Assembly: GCA_016930015.1 (NCBI GenBank)
Contig: JAFGHR010000107.1
Location: 1 to 54,181 of the forward strand
Direction: 5' to 3'
Origin: Anaerolineae bacterium
GTDB lineage: Bacteria > Chloroflexota > Anaerolineae > Aggregatilineales > Aggregatilineaceae
Length of the DNA stretch: 54,181 bases
Each line of letters begins with the position of its first letter. Within the stretch, counting starts at the first letter, position 1. Positions 25,921 through 34,867 of the stretch are shown here, one piece after another. Below the pieces are notes generated by a model. The model was not told where the DNA came from. It saw only the letters and a list, made by a program, of their open reading frames with translations, and did not search any database. A program made the position numbers and the translations under genes.

Positions 25921-27918
25921 TCAGTCCGCCGTGCAAAACACGGAATTGGGATTACCGGGGTCTGCCTCGCAGCCCGGCGGCGGGTACGGCTCAAAATCGG
26001 CGTTGAGCACCAGATCACCACCGCCGCCCTCATAATAGACCGAGGACACCATAATAAAATACGTGCGGCTGCGGATAGCGGAAATATCCAGCGCGGATGT
26101 CAGCAGCGCGCCGTCATCGTCGTTACAGGCCACCTGGCGCAGATCACTACGCGTGCCGGAGTACACGGACAGCACCGTATCGTAATCGCTGCCCGCCGTA
26201 TCGAGTGACAGCCGCCCGCTCTGAGCGCCGGGCGAAAAACGGTACCACACCGTGTGGAACGAATCACCCGCGCACGGCAGCGGATCATCATCCCATGACG
26301 TGGCATATACGGTGCTCACCGTGTCGGTATAGGGCGCGCCGATCACGCGTGCATCATCAAAATCATCATGTTCGACATGCGGACGGCATGAAACCCCCGG
26401 CACGTAGTCCACGGCCCAATCAGCCTGTACCATCCCCCAGCCAACATCATCATCACGGCCATCCGGACCGATATCGAACGCCGTACACAACAGCGCGTCG
26501 AACACCTCATCCACCGTAACAGCGTGACCGCTCGCCCATACCAGCGCGGCGACCCCGGCGACCTGCGGCGACGCCATCGACGTGCCGGACATGTCCCCGT
26601 AACGGTTGTTGCGTATGGTGCTGTAGATGTACTCGCCCGGCGCGGCGATATCGACATACGGCCCGTAGTTCGAGAACCACGACACCGTGTTATTCTCGCC
26701 CATGCTGGCAACACTGATCACGTGATCATACGACGCGGGGTAACTTGGCACGCTCCAATCCTCGTTGCCCGCCGCCGCCACAACCACCACGCCGCGCGCC
26801 GCCGCATAATTCACCGCGTCACGCTCGATCTTGACCCAGCCGGGACCGCCTAGGCTCAAATTGATCACCTTGGCGCCGTGATCGGTGGCGTAGATTATGC
26901 CGTCGGCGATATCAACCGACGAGGCCCCATACGGGCCGACAATACGCACCGGCAGAATAGACGACAGCCACGACACACCCGCCACGCCCTGATCGTTGTT
27001 ACTTTCGGCGGCAGCGATCCCGGCGACGTGTGTGCCGTGCCCGGCGGAGTCCTGCGGGTTGGGCCGGTTATCGACAAAATCATAACCGGGCAGCAGCTTA
27101 TCATTCAGGTCCTGGTGATTCAGGTCCACGCCCGTATCCAACACGGCGATCACTGCCTCAGGGCTGCCGGTGGTCGTATTCCAGGCGTTATACGCGTGTA
27201 TCGTGTTCGGCGCCCACTGCTCGTGTAAGTAGTCGTCGCCGGGGATCACGGACGGGTACCGTTTGCGGTTGGGTTCCAAAACGGTCACGGTCGGGCTGTC
27301 TTCCAGGGAAGCGGTTCCGGCGCGCGGCTCCAACCGGACCAGCACCGCGTTAAGCGCGGGAATCTCGTGCAGAATCGTGCCGCCGGACGCTGCCACCTCC
27401 GCCCGTACCTCCTCGATGGGCGTGCCGGGCGCGTAGTGCGCTATATATTCATCCGGCACGATCTGATCCCCTTCCGGGACCGAGGCAACTCCGGCCTCAG
27501 GCGCTTCTGAAACGGCGGCGCCGCCAACGCCGAGCACCGTGATCGCCACGTCCGCCGTGCGGACGTTGTTCACCGGCGCGGCGGAATCGGTCAGCGTATA
27601 GGTGAAGCTGTCCGGGCCGGTATACCCGGTATCAGGCGTGTAGACCAGGGTAAACTCGTTTATCATGCCCAACGAGCCGTGCTGCGGAAACACATCGATG
27701 TTGTGCTCATAGGGCGGGACGCCGTCCGGCATACGCAGCGTAAACCGCGCCTGCTGGCCCGCATAGGCTACCTGGATTTCGTCGGCCCCCTGCGCGCGCG
27801 CTGATGGCGAATCGGACACCGGCACAGCCGCGATCAGCACCACGACCAGCAAACCGGCCAGCAATCGCCGGGTCTGGTCGAACAAAACCCGCCGGAGATG
27901 GAACGACCAACGCGACAC
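25921..27918 (-). CDS. Secreted subtilisin-like serine protease (S8), second of tandem pair
   Basis: 665 residues from a GTG start with AAGGAGG 6 nt upstream. Signal peptide about 1-42; a cadherin/Ig-like domain (about 45-130, TYTLTDSAAPVNN) precedes an I9-type propeptide (150-200, EYIAHYAPGTPIEE ... ALNAVLVRLEP), an unusual order. The catalytic domain has Asp 261 (VLDTGVD), His 294 (GHGTHVAG), oxyanion Asn 385 and Ser 447 (GTSMASPQ), so it should be active. A C-terminal beta domain (DYDTVLSVYSGT) resembles pre-peptidase C-terminal domains. It ends in a Cys-flanked CEADPGNPNSVFCTAD tag shared with its neighbour. Confidence 0.9.
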   Translation of the reverse strand: MSRWSFHLRRVLFDQTRRLLAGLLVVVLIAAVPVSDSPSARAQGADEIQVAYAGQQARFTLRMPDGVPPYEHNIDVFPQHGSLGMINEFTLVYTPDTGYTGPDSFTYTLTDSAAPVNNVRTADVAITVLGVGGAAVSEAPEAGVASVPEGDQIVPDEYIAHYAPGTPIEEVRAEVAASGGTILHEIPALNAVLVRLEPRAGTASLEDSPTVTVLEPNRKRYPSVIPGDDYLHEQWAPNTIHAYNAWNTTTGSPEAVIAVLDTGVDLNHQDLNDKLLPGYDFVDNRPNPQDSAGHGTHVAGIAAAESNNDQGVAGVSWLSSILPVRIVGPYGASSVDIADGIIYATDHGAKVINLSLGGPGWVKIERDAVNYAAARGVVVVAAAGNEDWSVPSYPASYDHVISVASMGENNTVSWFSNYGPYVDIAAPGEYIYSTIRNNRYGDMSGTSMASPQVAGVAALVWASGHAVTVDEVFDALLCTAFDIGPDGRDDDVGWGMVQADWAVDYVPGVSCRPHVEHDDFDDARVIGAPYTDTVSTVYATSWDDDPLPCAGDSFHTVWYRFSPGAQSGRLSLDTAGSDYDTVLSVYSGTRSDLRQVACNDDDGALLTSALDISAIRSRTYFIMVSSVYYEGGGGDLVLNADFEPYPPPGCEADPGNPNSVFCTAD

Positions 27919-27962
27919 GGCGACCTCCTTACCATTTCAGTCATAAGATGATCCTGGTCAAC

Positions 27963-29756
27963 CTAAAACGCCGTACAGAACACCACGCCCGGATTCGCCG
28001 GGTCGGCGCTGCAACCGGTCGGTGTCTGGCTCAGCGTAACGTTCAGGTGCAGATTCCCCTGGTTACTCGTGCCGTCAAACCCCAGCGATGTTACGGCGAC
28101 ATAATACAGCTTACCGGGTTCGACCAGGATCGATACCGACGACGTCGTGCCGCTGGCATCGTTGTTACACACCACCTGAGACAGGCTGCCGCGTGCGCCG
28201 GTATACACCGCCAGCACGGTATCGTATTCGCTGTCCAGCGTGTTGATCGTCATCGCGCCAAACGTGTTGGGATACACCTTGTACCACACCGACCGCGAGC
28301 CGTTGCCCGCGCAGGGCACCGGGTCATCGATCCAGATCGTAGCGGGAGTCACGTCCACCGTGTTGGTATAGTGCCCGCCAGCGTCAAACGTGATCGGCAG
28401 CGCGTCGTCAAAATCATCATGCTCAACAGTCGGCACGCACGCATCCGATCCCGGCACATAGGTTACGGCGTGCTGCGCCTGGGCTGCGCCCCAGCCGAGT
28501 TTATCGGTCCGGACGTGTGTCGAGGGCGTATCGTCGCCGTCGTCGGCGGTGCACAACAGCGCCTCGGTGATCTCCGCCGGGGTATCCGCCAGGCCGCTGC
28601 TCAACATGAGCGCCGCCACGCCGCTGACCTGCCCCGCCGCCATCGAGGTTCCGCTTTTGTACCCGTAGATCGGGTTCAAGTCCAGATCAATGCTCGTGCT
28701 GTAAATGGCGCGTCCCGGCGCGGCGATATCCACGTATTGGTTGTAGTTGGAATAGTCGTACCACACCCAGCCCGTTATATCCTCAGTCAGCCCGGCCACG
28801 CTGATCACGTGATCGTAGGACGACGGGTAGTGTACGATCTCTACGCCCAGGTTGCCGGACGCCGCCGCCACGATCACACCCTGACCCGTCGCATAACTGA
28901 TCGCATCGCGGACGGTGGTCGAGAACAAATCCCCGGTCAGGCTGAGGTTGATCACGTCCGCGCCGTGATCCGCCGCGTAAATGATCGCGCTGGCGATATT
29001 GGACCAGGACCCGCTGCCGCTGCTGTTCAACGCTTTGAGGGGTAGAATTTTGACACCCCACGCCACACCGACCACGCCTTCAGCATTATTCGCTTCGGCG
29101 GCGATAATCCCGGCCACATGGGTCCCATGGCCATGATCGTCGGTGGCATCGGCGTCATCGTTCACAAAATCGTAGTCCTGGTCCGTGATCACCACGCCGT
29201 CCAGGTCCGGATGATTCAGCCGGACGCCCGTATCGATAACAGCGACCACGACCGCGCTGCTGCCGGTGACCGTGTCCCACGCCGTCCACGCGTCGAGCGT
29301 ATTCAGCGCCCAATCCTGGCGCCACAGCAGCGGGTCGTTAAAATCCCCGGAATCCATCAGCGGCGGTTCGGCAATGCTGTACGTCCCGTTGATCTCCACG
29401 TTGAGCACATTCGTGTTTTTGGGCACTGCTTCGGCCATTGCTGCCGCCACTGCCGCCGCTCCCTCACGCGCCGGGATATCGATCAGCACGGCGTTGATCG
29501 CGGGCATCCGGTCGGCCAGCGTGCCGCCGTAACTTTGTACGAGCGCCTGCAAATCGGCCTCGCTGATATCCGCCGGGACTTTGACGATCACCTGGTTGGT
29601 ATCCCCTGACTGGCGTTGGCCTGCTGGGGCATCTGAAGGTGTCACACCCGCCTGCGCGGGCAGTACTACGACCGCCGCCAACATGATCATGCTGGCCGCC
29701 GCCAGCCAACGAGTCAGGGTGTGTCGCGTGGTTCGTGTTTGTTGTGGACGTCGCAA
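27963..29756 (-). CDS. Secreted subtilisin-like serine protease (S8), first of tandem pair
   Basis: 597 residues from a TTG start with AGGAG 8 nt upstream. Signal peptide to about 36; I9-like propeptide near 52-125 (QVIVKVPADISEADLQ ... AINAVLIDIPA). Catalytic Asp 175 (VIDTGVRL), His 210 (GHGTHVAG) and Ser 371 (GTSMAAGQ) are intact, with Asn in AASGN. The C-terminal domain has DDALPITFD ... SEYDTVLAVYTGARG, and the end CSADPANPGVVFCTAF matches the tag of the downstream protease. The pair is separated by 44 bp and should be one operon; unlike its partner it lacks the N-terminal Ig-like domain. Confidence 0.9.
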   Translation of the reverse strand: MRRPQQTRTTRHTLTRWLAAASMIMLAAVVVLPAQAGVTPSDAPAGQRQSGDTNQVIVKVPADISEADLQALVQSYGGTLADRMPAINAVLIDIPAREGAAAVAAAMAEAVPKNTNVLNVEINGTYSIAEPPLMDSGDFNDPLLWRQDWALNTLDAWTAWDTVTGSSAVVVAVIDTGVRLNHPDLDGVVITDQDYDFVNDDADATDDHGHGTHVAGIIAAEANNAEGVVGVAWGVKILPLKALNSSGSGSWSNIASAIIYAADHGADVINLSLTGDLFSTTVRDAISYATGQGVIVAAASGNLGVEIVHYPSSYDHVISVAGLTEDITGWVWYDYSNYNQYVDIAAPGRAIYSTSIDLDLNPIYGYKSGTSMAAGQVSGVAALMLSSGLADTPAEITEALLCTADDGDDTPSTHVRTDKLGWGAAQAQHAVTYVPGSDACVPTVEHDDFDDALPITFDAGGHYTNTVDVTPATIWIDDPVPCAGNGSRSVWYKVYPNTFGAMTINTLDSEYDTVLAVYTGARGSLSQVVCNNDASGTTSSVSILVEPGKLYYVAVTSLGFDGTSNQGNLHLNVTLSQTPTGCSADPANPGVVFCTAF

Positions 29757-29990
29757 AATACGTCTCCTGTTATGCTTATACCGGCTTTTATGCGCCCGTC
29801 ACCCCTGAAGATAGCCCCACCACGTCTACCAGAAAAGACAAGTTAGCAGCCGTGCTAAAACTGGCCGCACGGTGCCACGATGTTTTATTCATAACACTAT
29901 CTTATTCGCTAAACCGCAAGGGATGCACGGAAGTCGCAGGCAAAACGGGAATCTTTTACGAGTTTTTCACAAATTCAGGCATCATCACAC

Positions 29991-30022
29991 AAAAAGGACC
30001 GGGGCAGACTGCCCTGCCCCGG
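29991..30022 (-). terminator. Terminator of the Bax inhibitor-1 family gene
   Basis: A 9-bp G+C-rich stem (CCGGGGCAG with CTGCCCCGG, 6-nt loop, 29999-30022) followed on the minus strand by TCCTTTTTG. It begins 22 nt after the stop codon. Confidence 0.85.
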
Positions 30023-30043
30023 CGTTCGTGTGCGAGCCAGTCG

Positions 30044-30751
30044 TTAACGATCGCTGACAATACGCAGGATGTAGAGGAACAGGTTAATAAAATCCAGGTA
30101 CAGCTTCAGCGCCCCGATGATGGCTACCTGACGCACCACCGCCTCGCTGTTGCCCACACCCTGCATTTCAAGCTGCATCGCGTTGCGTTTAATCCACTGG
30201 GTATCGTAGGCGGTCAGCGCGACAAAAATCAGCACGCCCGCATAGGTCACCAGCCAGTACAGCGCCGAACTCGCTAAAAACATGTTAACGACGCTCGCCA
30301 GGATCAGGCCGATCAACGCCATCAGGAAAAAACCGCTGAATTTCGACAGGTCAACCTGGGTGGTAAAACCTACAATGCTCATGGCCGCGAACATCGCGCC
30401 CGTAGCAAATAACGCGATATAGATATCGGCCAGGTCCGCCCAAAAGAACACAAACGACAGCGTCGCGCCGTTTAGCGCGGCATAAACAAGAAACAGGGTC
30501 GTGGCCCGCTGCGCCGTCATCTTATGGATGCGTGCGGCCAAATACCAGACCAGCCCAATTTCCGCGAACATGGCAACCATCAGCACCGGGAACAGCGCTT
30601 CGGTCAGCCCACTGAACGCGAAAAAAACAGCCGTGGCGGCACTCACCGCTAGCCCGACTGTCATCCACAAATACACCTCTTGCATCACAGCGCGCATATC
30701 GATTCGCTGGCCTACTACAGCCGCCTGTGACTGTGGCCGGTAGATATCCAT
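30044..30751 (-). CDS. Bax inhibitor-1/YccA family membrane protein
   Basis: 235 residues with seven predicted membrane helices, e.g. LWMTVGLAVSAATAVFFAFSG, ATTLFLVYAALNGATLSFVFF, FFLMALIGLILASVVN, ALYWLVTYAGVLIFVALTAYD. The family forms pH-gated calcium leak channels (BsYetJ). The C-terminal LYLDFINLFLYILRI is typical. TTAGGAG sits 8 nt before ATG 30751. A promoter with TATAAT lies 50 nt upstream. Single-gene unit with its own terminator. Confidence 0.9.
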   Translation of the reverse strand: MDIYRPQSQAAVVGQRIDMRAVMQEVYLWMTVGLAVSAATAVFFAFSGLTEALFPVLMVAMFAEIGLVWYLAARIHKMTAQRATTLFLVYAALNGATLSFVFFWADLADIYIALFATGAMFAAMSIVGFTTQVDLSKFSGFFLMALIGLILASVVNMFLASSALYWLVTYAGVLIFVALTAYDTQWIKRNAMQLEMQGVGNSEAVVRQVAIIGALKLYLDFINLFLYILRIVSDR

Positions 30752-30799
30752 GTTTGAATCTCCTAACTTAGTGACCCATTTTCGCATTTTTACACTACT

Positions 30800-30828
30800 A
30801 TTATAGAGGTAAAGTGTTTGTCCGTCAC
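30800..30828 (-). promoter_or_regulatory. Promoter of the Bax inhibitor-1 family gene
   Basis: Minus strand: GTGACG (30823-30828, four of six matches to TTGACA), 17-bp spacer, TATAAT (30800-30805). The -35 lies within a short inverted repeat (GTTTGT ... ACAAAC). Confidence 0.5.
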
Positions 30829-30840
30829 GAACAAACACGT

Positions 30841-30897
30841 GGGCCGCCAGCGGGATCACCGGATATCCCTTGCAGCATCCTCCCTGCTGATGGCCCA
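30841..30897. ncRNA. Possible structured RNA (long hairpin)
   Basis: GGGCC-GCCAGC-GGGA on one side pairs with TCCC-GCTGAT-GGCCC on the other, with an inner GGAT/ATCC stem, giving an extended imperfect hairpin of about 57 nt. It is upstream of the predicted Bax-inhibitor promoter. It matches no riboswitch class I recognise and has no terminator T-run. It could be a leader of a longer transcript, a small RNA or a DNA site. Confidence 0.3.
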
Positions 30898-31231
30898 AAC
30901 CGGTCGGATACACAATAACCATTCGGCCATGATATACTGGAACTAAAACGCAATGTAGAATAACGACATAATGAACGCATACAGAACTATATCGCGATCT
31001 GTCTGTTGCGAGAATCTACCGCAGAGTCCGAGAGGGGGAGCATCTCGACCACTGTTTTTTGTGATCCTCGCCAAAACGGACAACTGGGCAACACAAGTGT
31101 TATGCAATAGTCTGAGTTACCGTGGAAAACACCTGCGTCGTATCAGGATTTGCCTGGTATCACACTAGCATTCTCTCTGGTGCAGCCCCAAACATCTACT
31201 TGCCAAGCAGGGGGTCGCAGGGAGGTAAACA

Positions 31232-33388
31232 TTGGGACAAGACGAATACACCGCACTCCAAGATCGTGTCAGACGATTAGAAGGGCTGGTCAAGGTCGCT
31301 TTTGACATACCCGGCCCGGTGGATACCAGTAGTATTATCGGCGATCTTCGGAATGGGGCCCGGATCGCAGTTGATGCTGATGATATGGCCGTGCTGTTAG
31401 TTGACCGGGACTATACTGACATCAGCGACGCGCTAAACCTGGGCGTTCCCGGCAGATACCTTGTCACCTGCCGTGAGATCATGCAGTCGCTGCCACACAA
31501 CGAGCGCATGAGTTATCTGGGAGATGAGGTGCTGCTGCGTGAGCGCTTGCCGGGCATGCTGCCCACAGCTTCCCGGATACGCGAAGCCGAAGCAGCAGGC
31601 GCATGGTCGTATATGCGGCTGCCCCTGACCGATAACCAACGCCTGATCGGTATTGTCGCCTTTTTCTCGAACAACTCCGGGCAATTTAACGGCGCACACC
31701 TCCAGCTAGGCCGCCTGTTTGCTGGGCAAGTGACCACTACCGTCCGCAACGCGCGGCTGTACCTGCGCCTCAACCGGGCCGAAAAGCGCCAGCAAGCCGT
31801 CGAAAAAGTGGCGCGCCTGCTGGCCGAAGACATGACGCTTGACGCCGCCCTGGCACGCATCGCTGAAGAAGCGATCCGGTTAGTCCAGGGACGCCGGGCG
31901 GCGGTTTTGCTGGTCCAGCCCGACCGCAGCCTGATCGTCAGCACCGTGTTTGGTGACGGCGTGGCCCAGCCGGGGCATAAACTGCTGCCGGGCAGCGGTC
32001 AGGCCGGTCTGATCGCCCTGACAGGCCAGCCCAGCGTGATCACCAACTTCCGCGACTGGAACCAGAGCGACACCAACTGGCTGGAACAGTTCCCCGAAGG
32101 CGGCATCCTGCTGGGCGTCCCGCTGACCTATCGCGGGCGGGTGCTGGGTGTGCTCCAGGTGATCACGGACACGATGACTCCCGGCGAGATCGAAGACAGC
32201 CAGGATGTACTGATGATGCTGGCGCCCCAGGCCGCGACAGCCATCGCCAAAGCCCAACTTCATGAAATTGTCGAACAGGACCGCCAGCAGCTTCGCGCCA
32301 TCCTGGATCACACCGCCGCCGCCGTGGTCGTGTGTGATGCCGACGGGCGTATTCTGCTCATGAATCCCGAAGCCCAACATGTTCTCGTGCGCCTGGGAAT
32401 CCCGCTGGAAAGAATCCAGGACCGGCCACTGGCCGAAATGTTAGACGAATGGATGCCCGATCGTGATTTTTGCGTGGAAGATATCAGTAATATTCTCGAA
32501 ATCGACTTAGGCCCCGTGGGCGAATACCTGATCCATATTGCGCCCATCACCAAAAGTGACGGCACGATTGACCGGTACGTTGGCGTTGCCCAGGACGTGT
32601 CACAACTGCGCCAGCTCGACCGCATGAAATCTGACATGATTCACATCCTGTCGCATGACTTGCGCAATCCGCTGGGGTTGGCGCGCGGTTCGATCGATCT
32701 CTTAGAAGAACCGGACCTGCCGCCAGAACAGCGCAAACAACTGACCGAGATGATCATTAACAGCCTGGACCGTATGGAAGAGTTGATCAAAGATGTGACC
32801 GACCTGGAGATGGCCGAGTCACTGGGCCAACAAACGGTAATCCCTTACCAGCTTGGCCCGATCGTGCAGCAGGTCGTCAAGCGGAACGAAGGAAAAGCCA
32901 GGCAAAGCCAAATCACACTCCGATACCACGAAGACGCCCCGCCCAAAATAGCGTTGAAGGGTCACGCCGTATTGATCGGGCAGGCGATTGACAACCTGGT
33001 CGGAAACGCGATCAAATACACCACGGAAAGCGGATACGTTGACGTGACACTGAGCGGTAAAGGTGACTACGCTGTGGTCAAGGTTGTTGATACCGGCTAC
33101 GGCATCCCCCCCGAAGACCTGCCCTACGTTTTTGAGCAGTTCTACCGGGCCCAGGACCGGCGCATCCGGCATATCCCAGGGACGGGTTTGGGGCTGTCAC
33201 TGGTGCGTACCATCGCCGAAGCGCACGGCGGCAGCATAACCGTCGAGAGCGAAGTAGACCAGGGCAGCACATTTGCCCTCTATCTACCGCTCAACGAACA
33301 GCCTCTTAACCATACAGCCAAGGATCACATCCGGCGGTTGGACTTATCCGATTGGGCCAAGTCGGTCCAGGCCAGGCGCAGCGAGTGA
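31232..33388 (+). CDS. Soluble sensor histidine kinase (GAF-GAF-PAS-HisKA-HATPase)
   Basis: 718 residues from a TTG start with GGGAGG upstream. No membrane segment, so it senses in the cytosol. Order: helical start, GAF-like 30-180, GAF 195-345, PAS-like 350-460 (HTAAAVVVCDADGRILLMNPEA), HisKA with phospho-acceptor His 475 (ILSHDLRNPLG), HATPase with N-box Asn 592 (DNLVGNAIKYT), G1 DTGYG 620-624 and G2 GTGLGLSL 650-657. All catalytic motifs are intact. No response regulator is adjacent; orphan partners in the window are the receiver at 12.1 kb and the degenerate receiver at 45 kb. It converges with the ROK gene across 25 bp. Confidence 0.92.
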   Translation: MGQDEYTALQDRVRRLEGLVKVAFDIPGPVDTSSIIGDLRNGARIAVDADDMAVLLVDRDYTDISDALNLGVPGRYLVTCREIMQSLPHNERMSYLGDEVLLRERLPGMLPTASRIREAEAAGAWSYMRLPLTDNQRLIGIVAFFSNNSGQFNGAHLQLGRLFAGQVTTTVRNARLYLRLNRAEKRQQAVEKVARLLAEDMTLDAALARIAEEAIRLVQGRRAAVLLVQPDRSLIVSTVFGDGVAQPGHKLLPGSGQAGLIALTGQPSVITNFRDWNQSDTNWLEQFPEGGILLGVPLTYRGRVLGVLQVITDTMTPGEIEDSQDVLMMLAPQAATAIAKAQLHEIVEQDRQQLRAILDHTAAAVVVCDADGRILLMNPEAQHVLVRLGIPLERIQDRPLAEMLDEWMPDRDFCVEDISNILEIDLGPVGEYLIHIAPITKSDGTIDRYVGVAQDVSQLRQLDRMKSDMIHILSHDLRNPLGLARGSIDLLEEPDLPPEQRKQLTEMIINSLDRMEELIKDVTDLEMAESLGQQTVIPYQLGPIVQQVVKRNEGKARQSQITLRYHEDAPPKIALKGHAVLIGQAIDNLVGNAIKYTTESGYVDVTLSGKGDYAVVKVVDTGYGIPPEDLPYVFEQFYRAQDRRIRHIPGTGLGLSLVRTIAEAHGGSITVESEVDQGSTFALYLPLNEQPLNHTAKDHIRRLDLSDWAKSVQARRSE

Positions 33389-33413
33389 GTCTGAACAATC
33401 GGCCACCGGCGCG

Positions 33414-34421
33414 TCAGCTTGACAGGCTGTCTACCGCCAGCATAGCCGCTCCCAGCAACACCGCATGATCCCCCAACTGCGCCTCTAAGATAGGCAAATC
33501 CGCCGGATCAACCGGGCGGATCAGATGCCGGTAGGTGTTGCGACGGATAATCGGCAGCATATACTCGCCGCAGGCTTCGATCAGGCCGCCGCCGTATACG
33601 ATACACGCCGGGTCAAGCGCATTAACGATCGAGCCGGTGAACACACCCAGGTGATACGCCGCCCGCCCTACCACATCTCGAACCACGTCATCACCCTCTG
33701 TCAGCAGTTTGGCCAGGATACCGCTGGTAATCCGATCGGTTTCAATGTCGATCAGGCCGGAAACCATGCTGCTGCGCCCGCCTCGAATTTCACCCACGAT
33801 ATCCCGTTCGATGGCCGTCCGGCTGGCGACAGCCTCAATACAGCCGCGCCGTCCACAGCCGCACATCGGCCCATCCACCAGGATGACCATGTGTCCCAGT
33901 TCGGCAGCGGCGTTGCGCTCACCGCGCCACAACCGCCCCTCAAGAATGATGCCGCCGCCAATACCGGTGCCGGGGAAAATCCCGACCACCGAGTTATAAC
34001 CCTGCGCCACGCCCACCGTCGCCTCACCATAGGTCCCGGCATCAACATCATTCGCAACCACGACCGGCACGTGAAACACGTTTTGCAGCTCTGGCCCCAG
34101 CGGCACATTCACCCAGTCAACCAGGTTCGGCGCAAACTCGATAACACCCGCATCATAGTCCGCCACGCCCGGCGCCCCGATGCCAACCGCCTTGATCTGG
34201 GACAGGTCCAGCCCGGCATCGCTGATCGCCTCCAGCCCGGTGCGCGCAACACGCTCGATAGTTTGTTTTACACCACGCTCCGACCGGGTTTTGCGCTTGG
34301 CCGACCCTAAAATATGCCCCTGACTATCGACGACGGCGGCCAGTATTTTGGTGCCGCCCAGGTCGATCCCCAGCATGATCGAGTTTTGGGACTTGCGTTT
34401 GGGTTTGTTGTTGTGGGCCAT
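33414..34421 (-). CDS. ROK-family sugar kinase (glucokinase-like)
   Basis: 335 residues. Phosphate-binding DLGGTK (20-25), catalytic region VVANDVDAGTYGE (Asn 124, Asp 125), the ELGH motif (174-177) and the zinc motif CGCGRRGCIE (Cys 187, 189, 194) identify an active ROK kinase, probably phosphorylating glucose to glucose 6-phosphate. That product feeds trehalose synthesis by OtsA. No helix-turn-helix precedes the kinase, so it is not a ROK repressor. ATG 34421 has AGAGGA at a long 14-nt spacing. A LacI-type half-site palindrome lies upstream. Confidence 0.88.
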   Translation of the reverse strand: MAHNNKPKRKSQNSIMLGIDLGGTKILAAVVDSQGHILGSAKRKTRSERGVKQTIERVARTGLEAISDAGLDLSQIKAVGIGAPGVADYDAGVIEFAPNLVDWVNVPLGPELQNVFHVPVVVANDVDAGTYGEATVGVAQGYNSVVGIFPGTGIGGGIILEGRLWRGERNAAAELGHMVILVDGPMCGCGRRGCIEAVASRTAIERDIVGEIRGGRSSMVSGLIDIETDRITSGILAKLLTEGDDVVRDVVGRAAYHLGVFTGSIVNALDPACIVYGGGLIEACGEYMLPIIRRNTYRHLIRPVDPADLPILEAQLGDHAVLLGAAMLAVDSLSS

Positions 34422-34458
34422 AATATCAGGTATTCCTCTTTCTCATGCCAATGTCCGC

Positions 34459-34466
34459 AAGCGCTT
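34459..34466. promoter_or_regulatory. Possible LacI-family operator before the ROK kinase
   Basis: AAGCGCTT fits the AANCGNTT core of LacI/CcpA-type operators and lies 38 nt upstream of the ROK start codon. Flanks (GC on one side, TAGT on the other) are not symmetrical, so support is limited. Confidence 0.3.
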
Positions 34467-34535
34467 TAGTTAAATTCATTTGATATTCATGATAACTTGA
34501 GACTGCAAATCCGACGAATGAAACGCGCGCACGGT

Positions 34536-34743
34536 CAGGGTAATCGCTTCAAAGGAACGGTTGAGGTTTTGTACAACGCCTTCCCCCTAATCCCCCGTCC
34601 AGCCAGGCTGGACGGGGGACTTTTCAGCGTGCGCAACGGCTTTTTCCCCTCCCCGACAAAGTCATGGAGGGGATACCGGGCGTGAGCCTGCGGGCTCACG
34701 CCCGGAGGGGAGGGGTGTTTGGGTCTTTGATGCAATTGCCCTA
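34536..34743 (+). mobile_element. MITE-like element, copy D
   Basis: Left end CAGGGTAATCGCTTCAAAG and right end the complement of TAGGGCAATTGCATCAAAG enclose about 208 bp. The flanks CGCGCACGGT and CGCACCCGTT match at 7 of 10 positions, a possible decayed target duplication. Hairpins: CCCCCGTCCAGC with GCTGGACGGGGG (12 bp) and CCGGGCGTGAGCC with GGCTCACGCCCGG (13 bp). It fills most of the 446-bp gap between the ROK kinase and the methyltransferase, which otherwise holds no gene. Confidence 0.8.
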
Positions 34744-34867
34744 CGCACCCGTTACGCGCGGTGCAGGCGATCACGTCCTGGGTTACAATTGCAGCATTAT
34801 CTCAGAGAGCGCGGCGGGCCAACCGGTTAATCTGCGCCCTGTGCCACTCGACAACGGGGAGCACTTC

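Larger units (their letters stand above)
30752..31231. other. Divergent intergenic region with structured segment
   Basis: No gene is supported here. It holds the promoter at 30800-30828 (minus), a long imperfect hairpin at 30841-30897, a TATACT hexamer near 30934 (plus) far upstream of the kinase gene, and the ribosome site GGGAGG of the histidine kinase at 31220-31226. Confidence 0.5.

Noticed and set aside
27804-29045. 413-codon open frame on the plus strand across the first subtilase
   Set aside because: It is the reverse-strand shadow of an intact S8 protease; its product is Arg/His-rich with no domain and no ribosome site.
33414-34421. ROK repressor (NagC/XylR type)
   Set aside because: No N-terminal helix-turn-helix; the protein starts directly at the kinase fold with intact catalytic residues.
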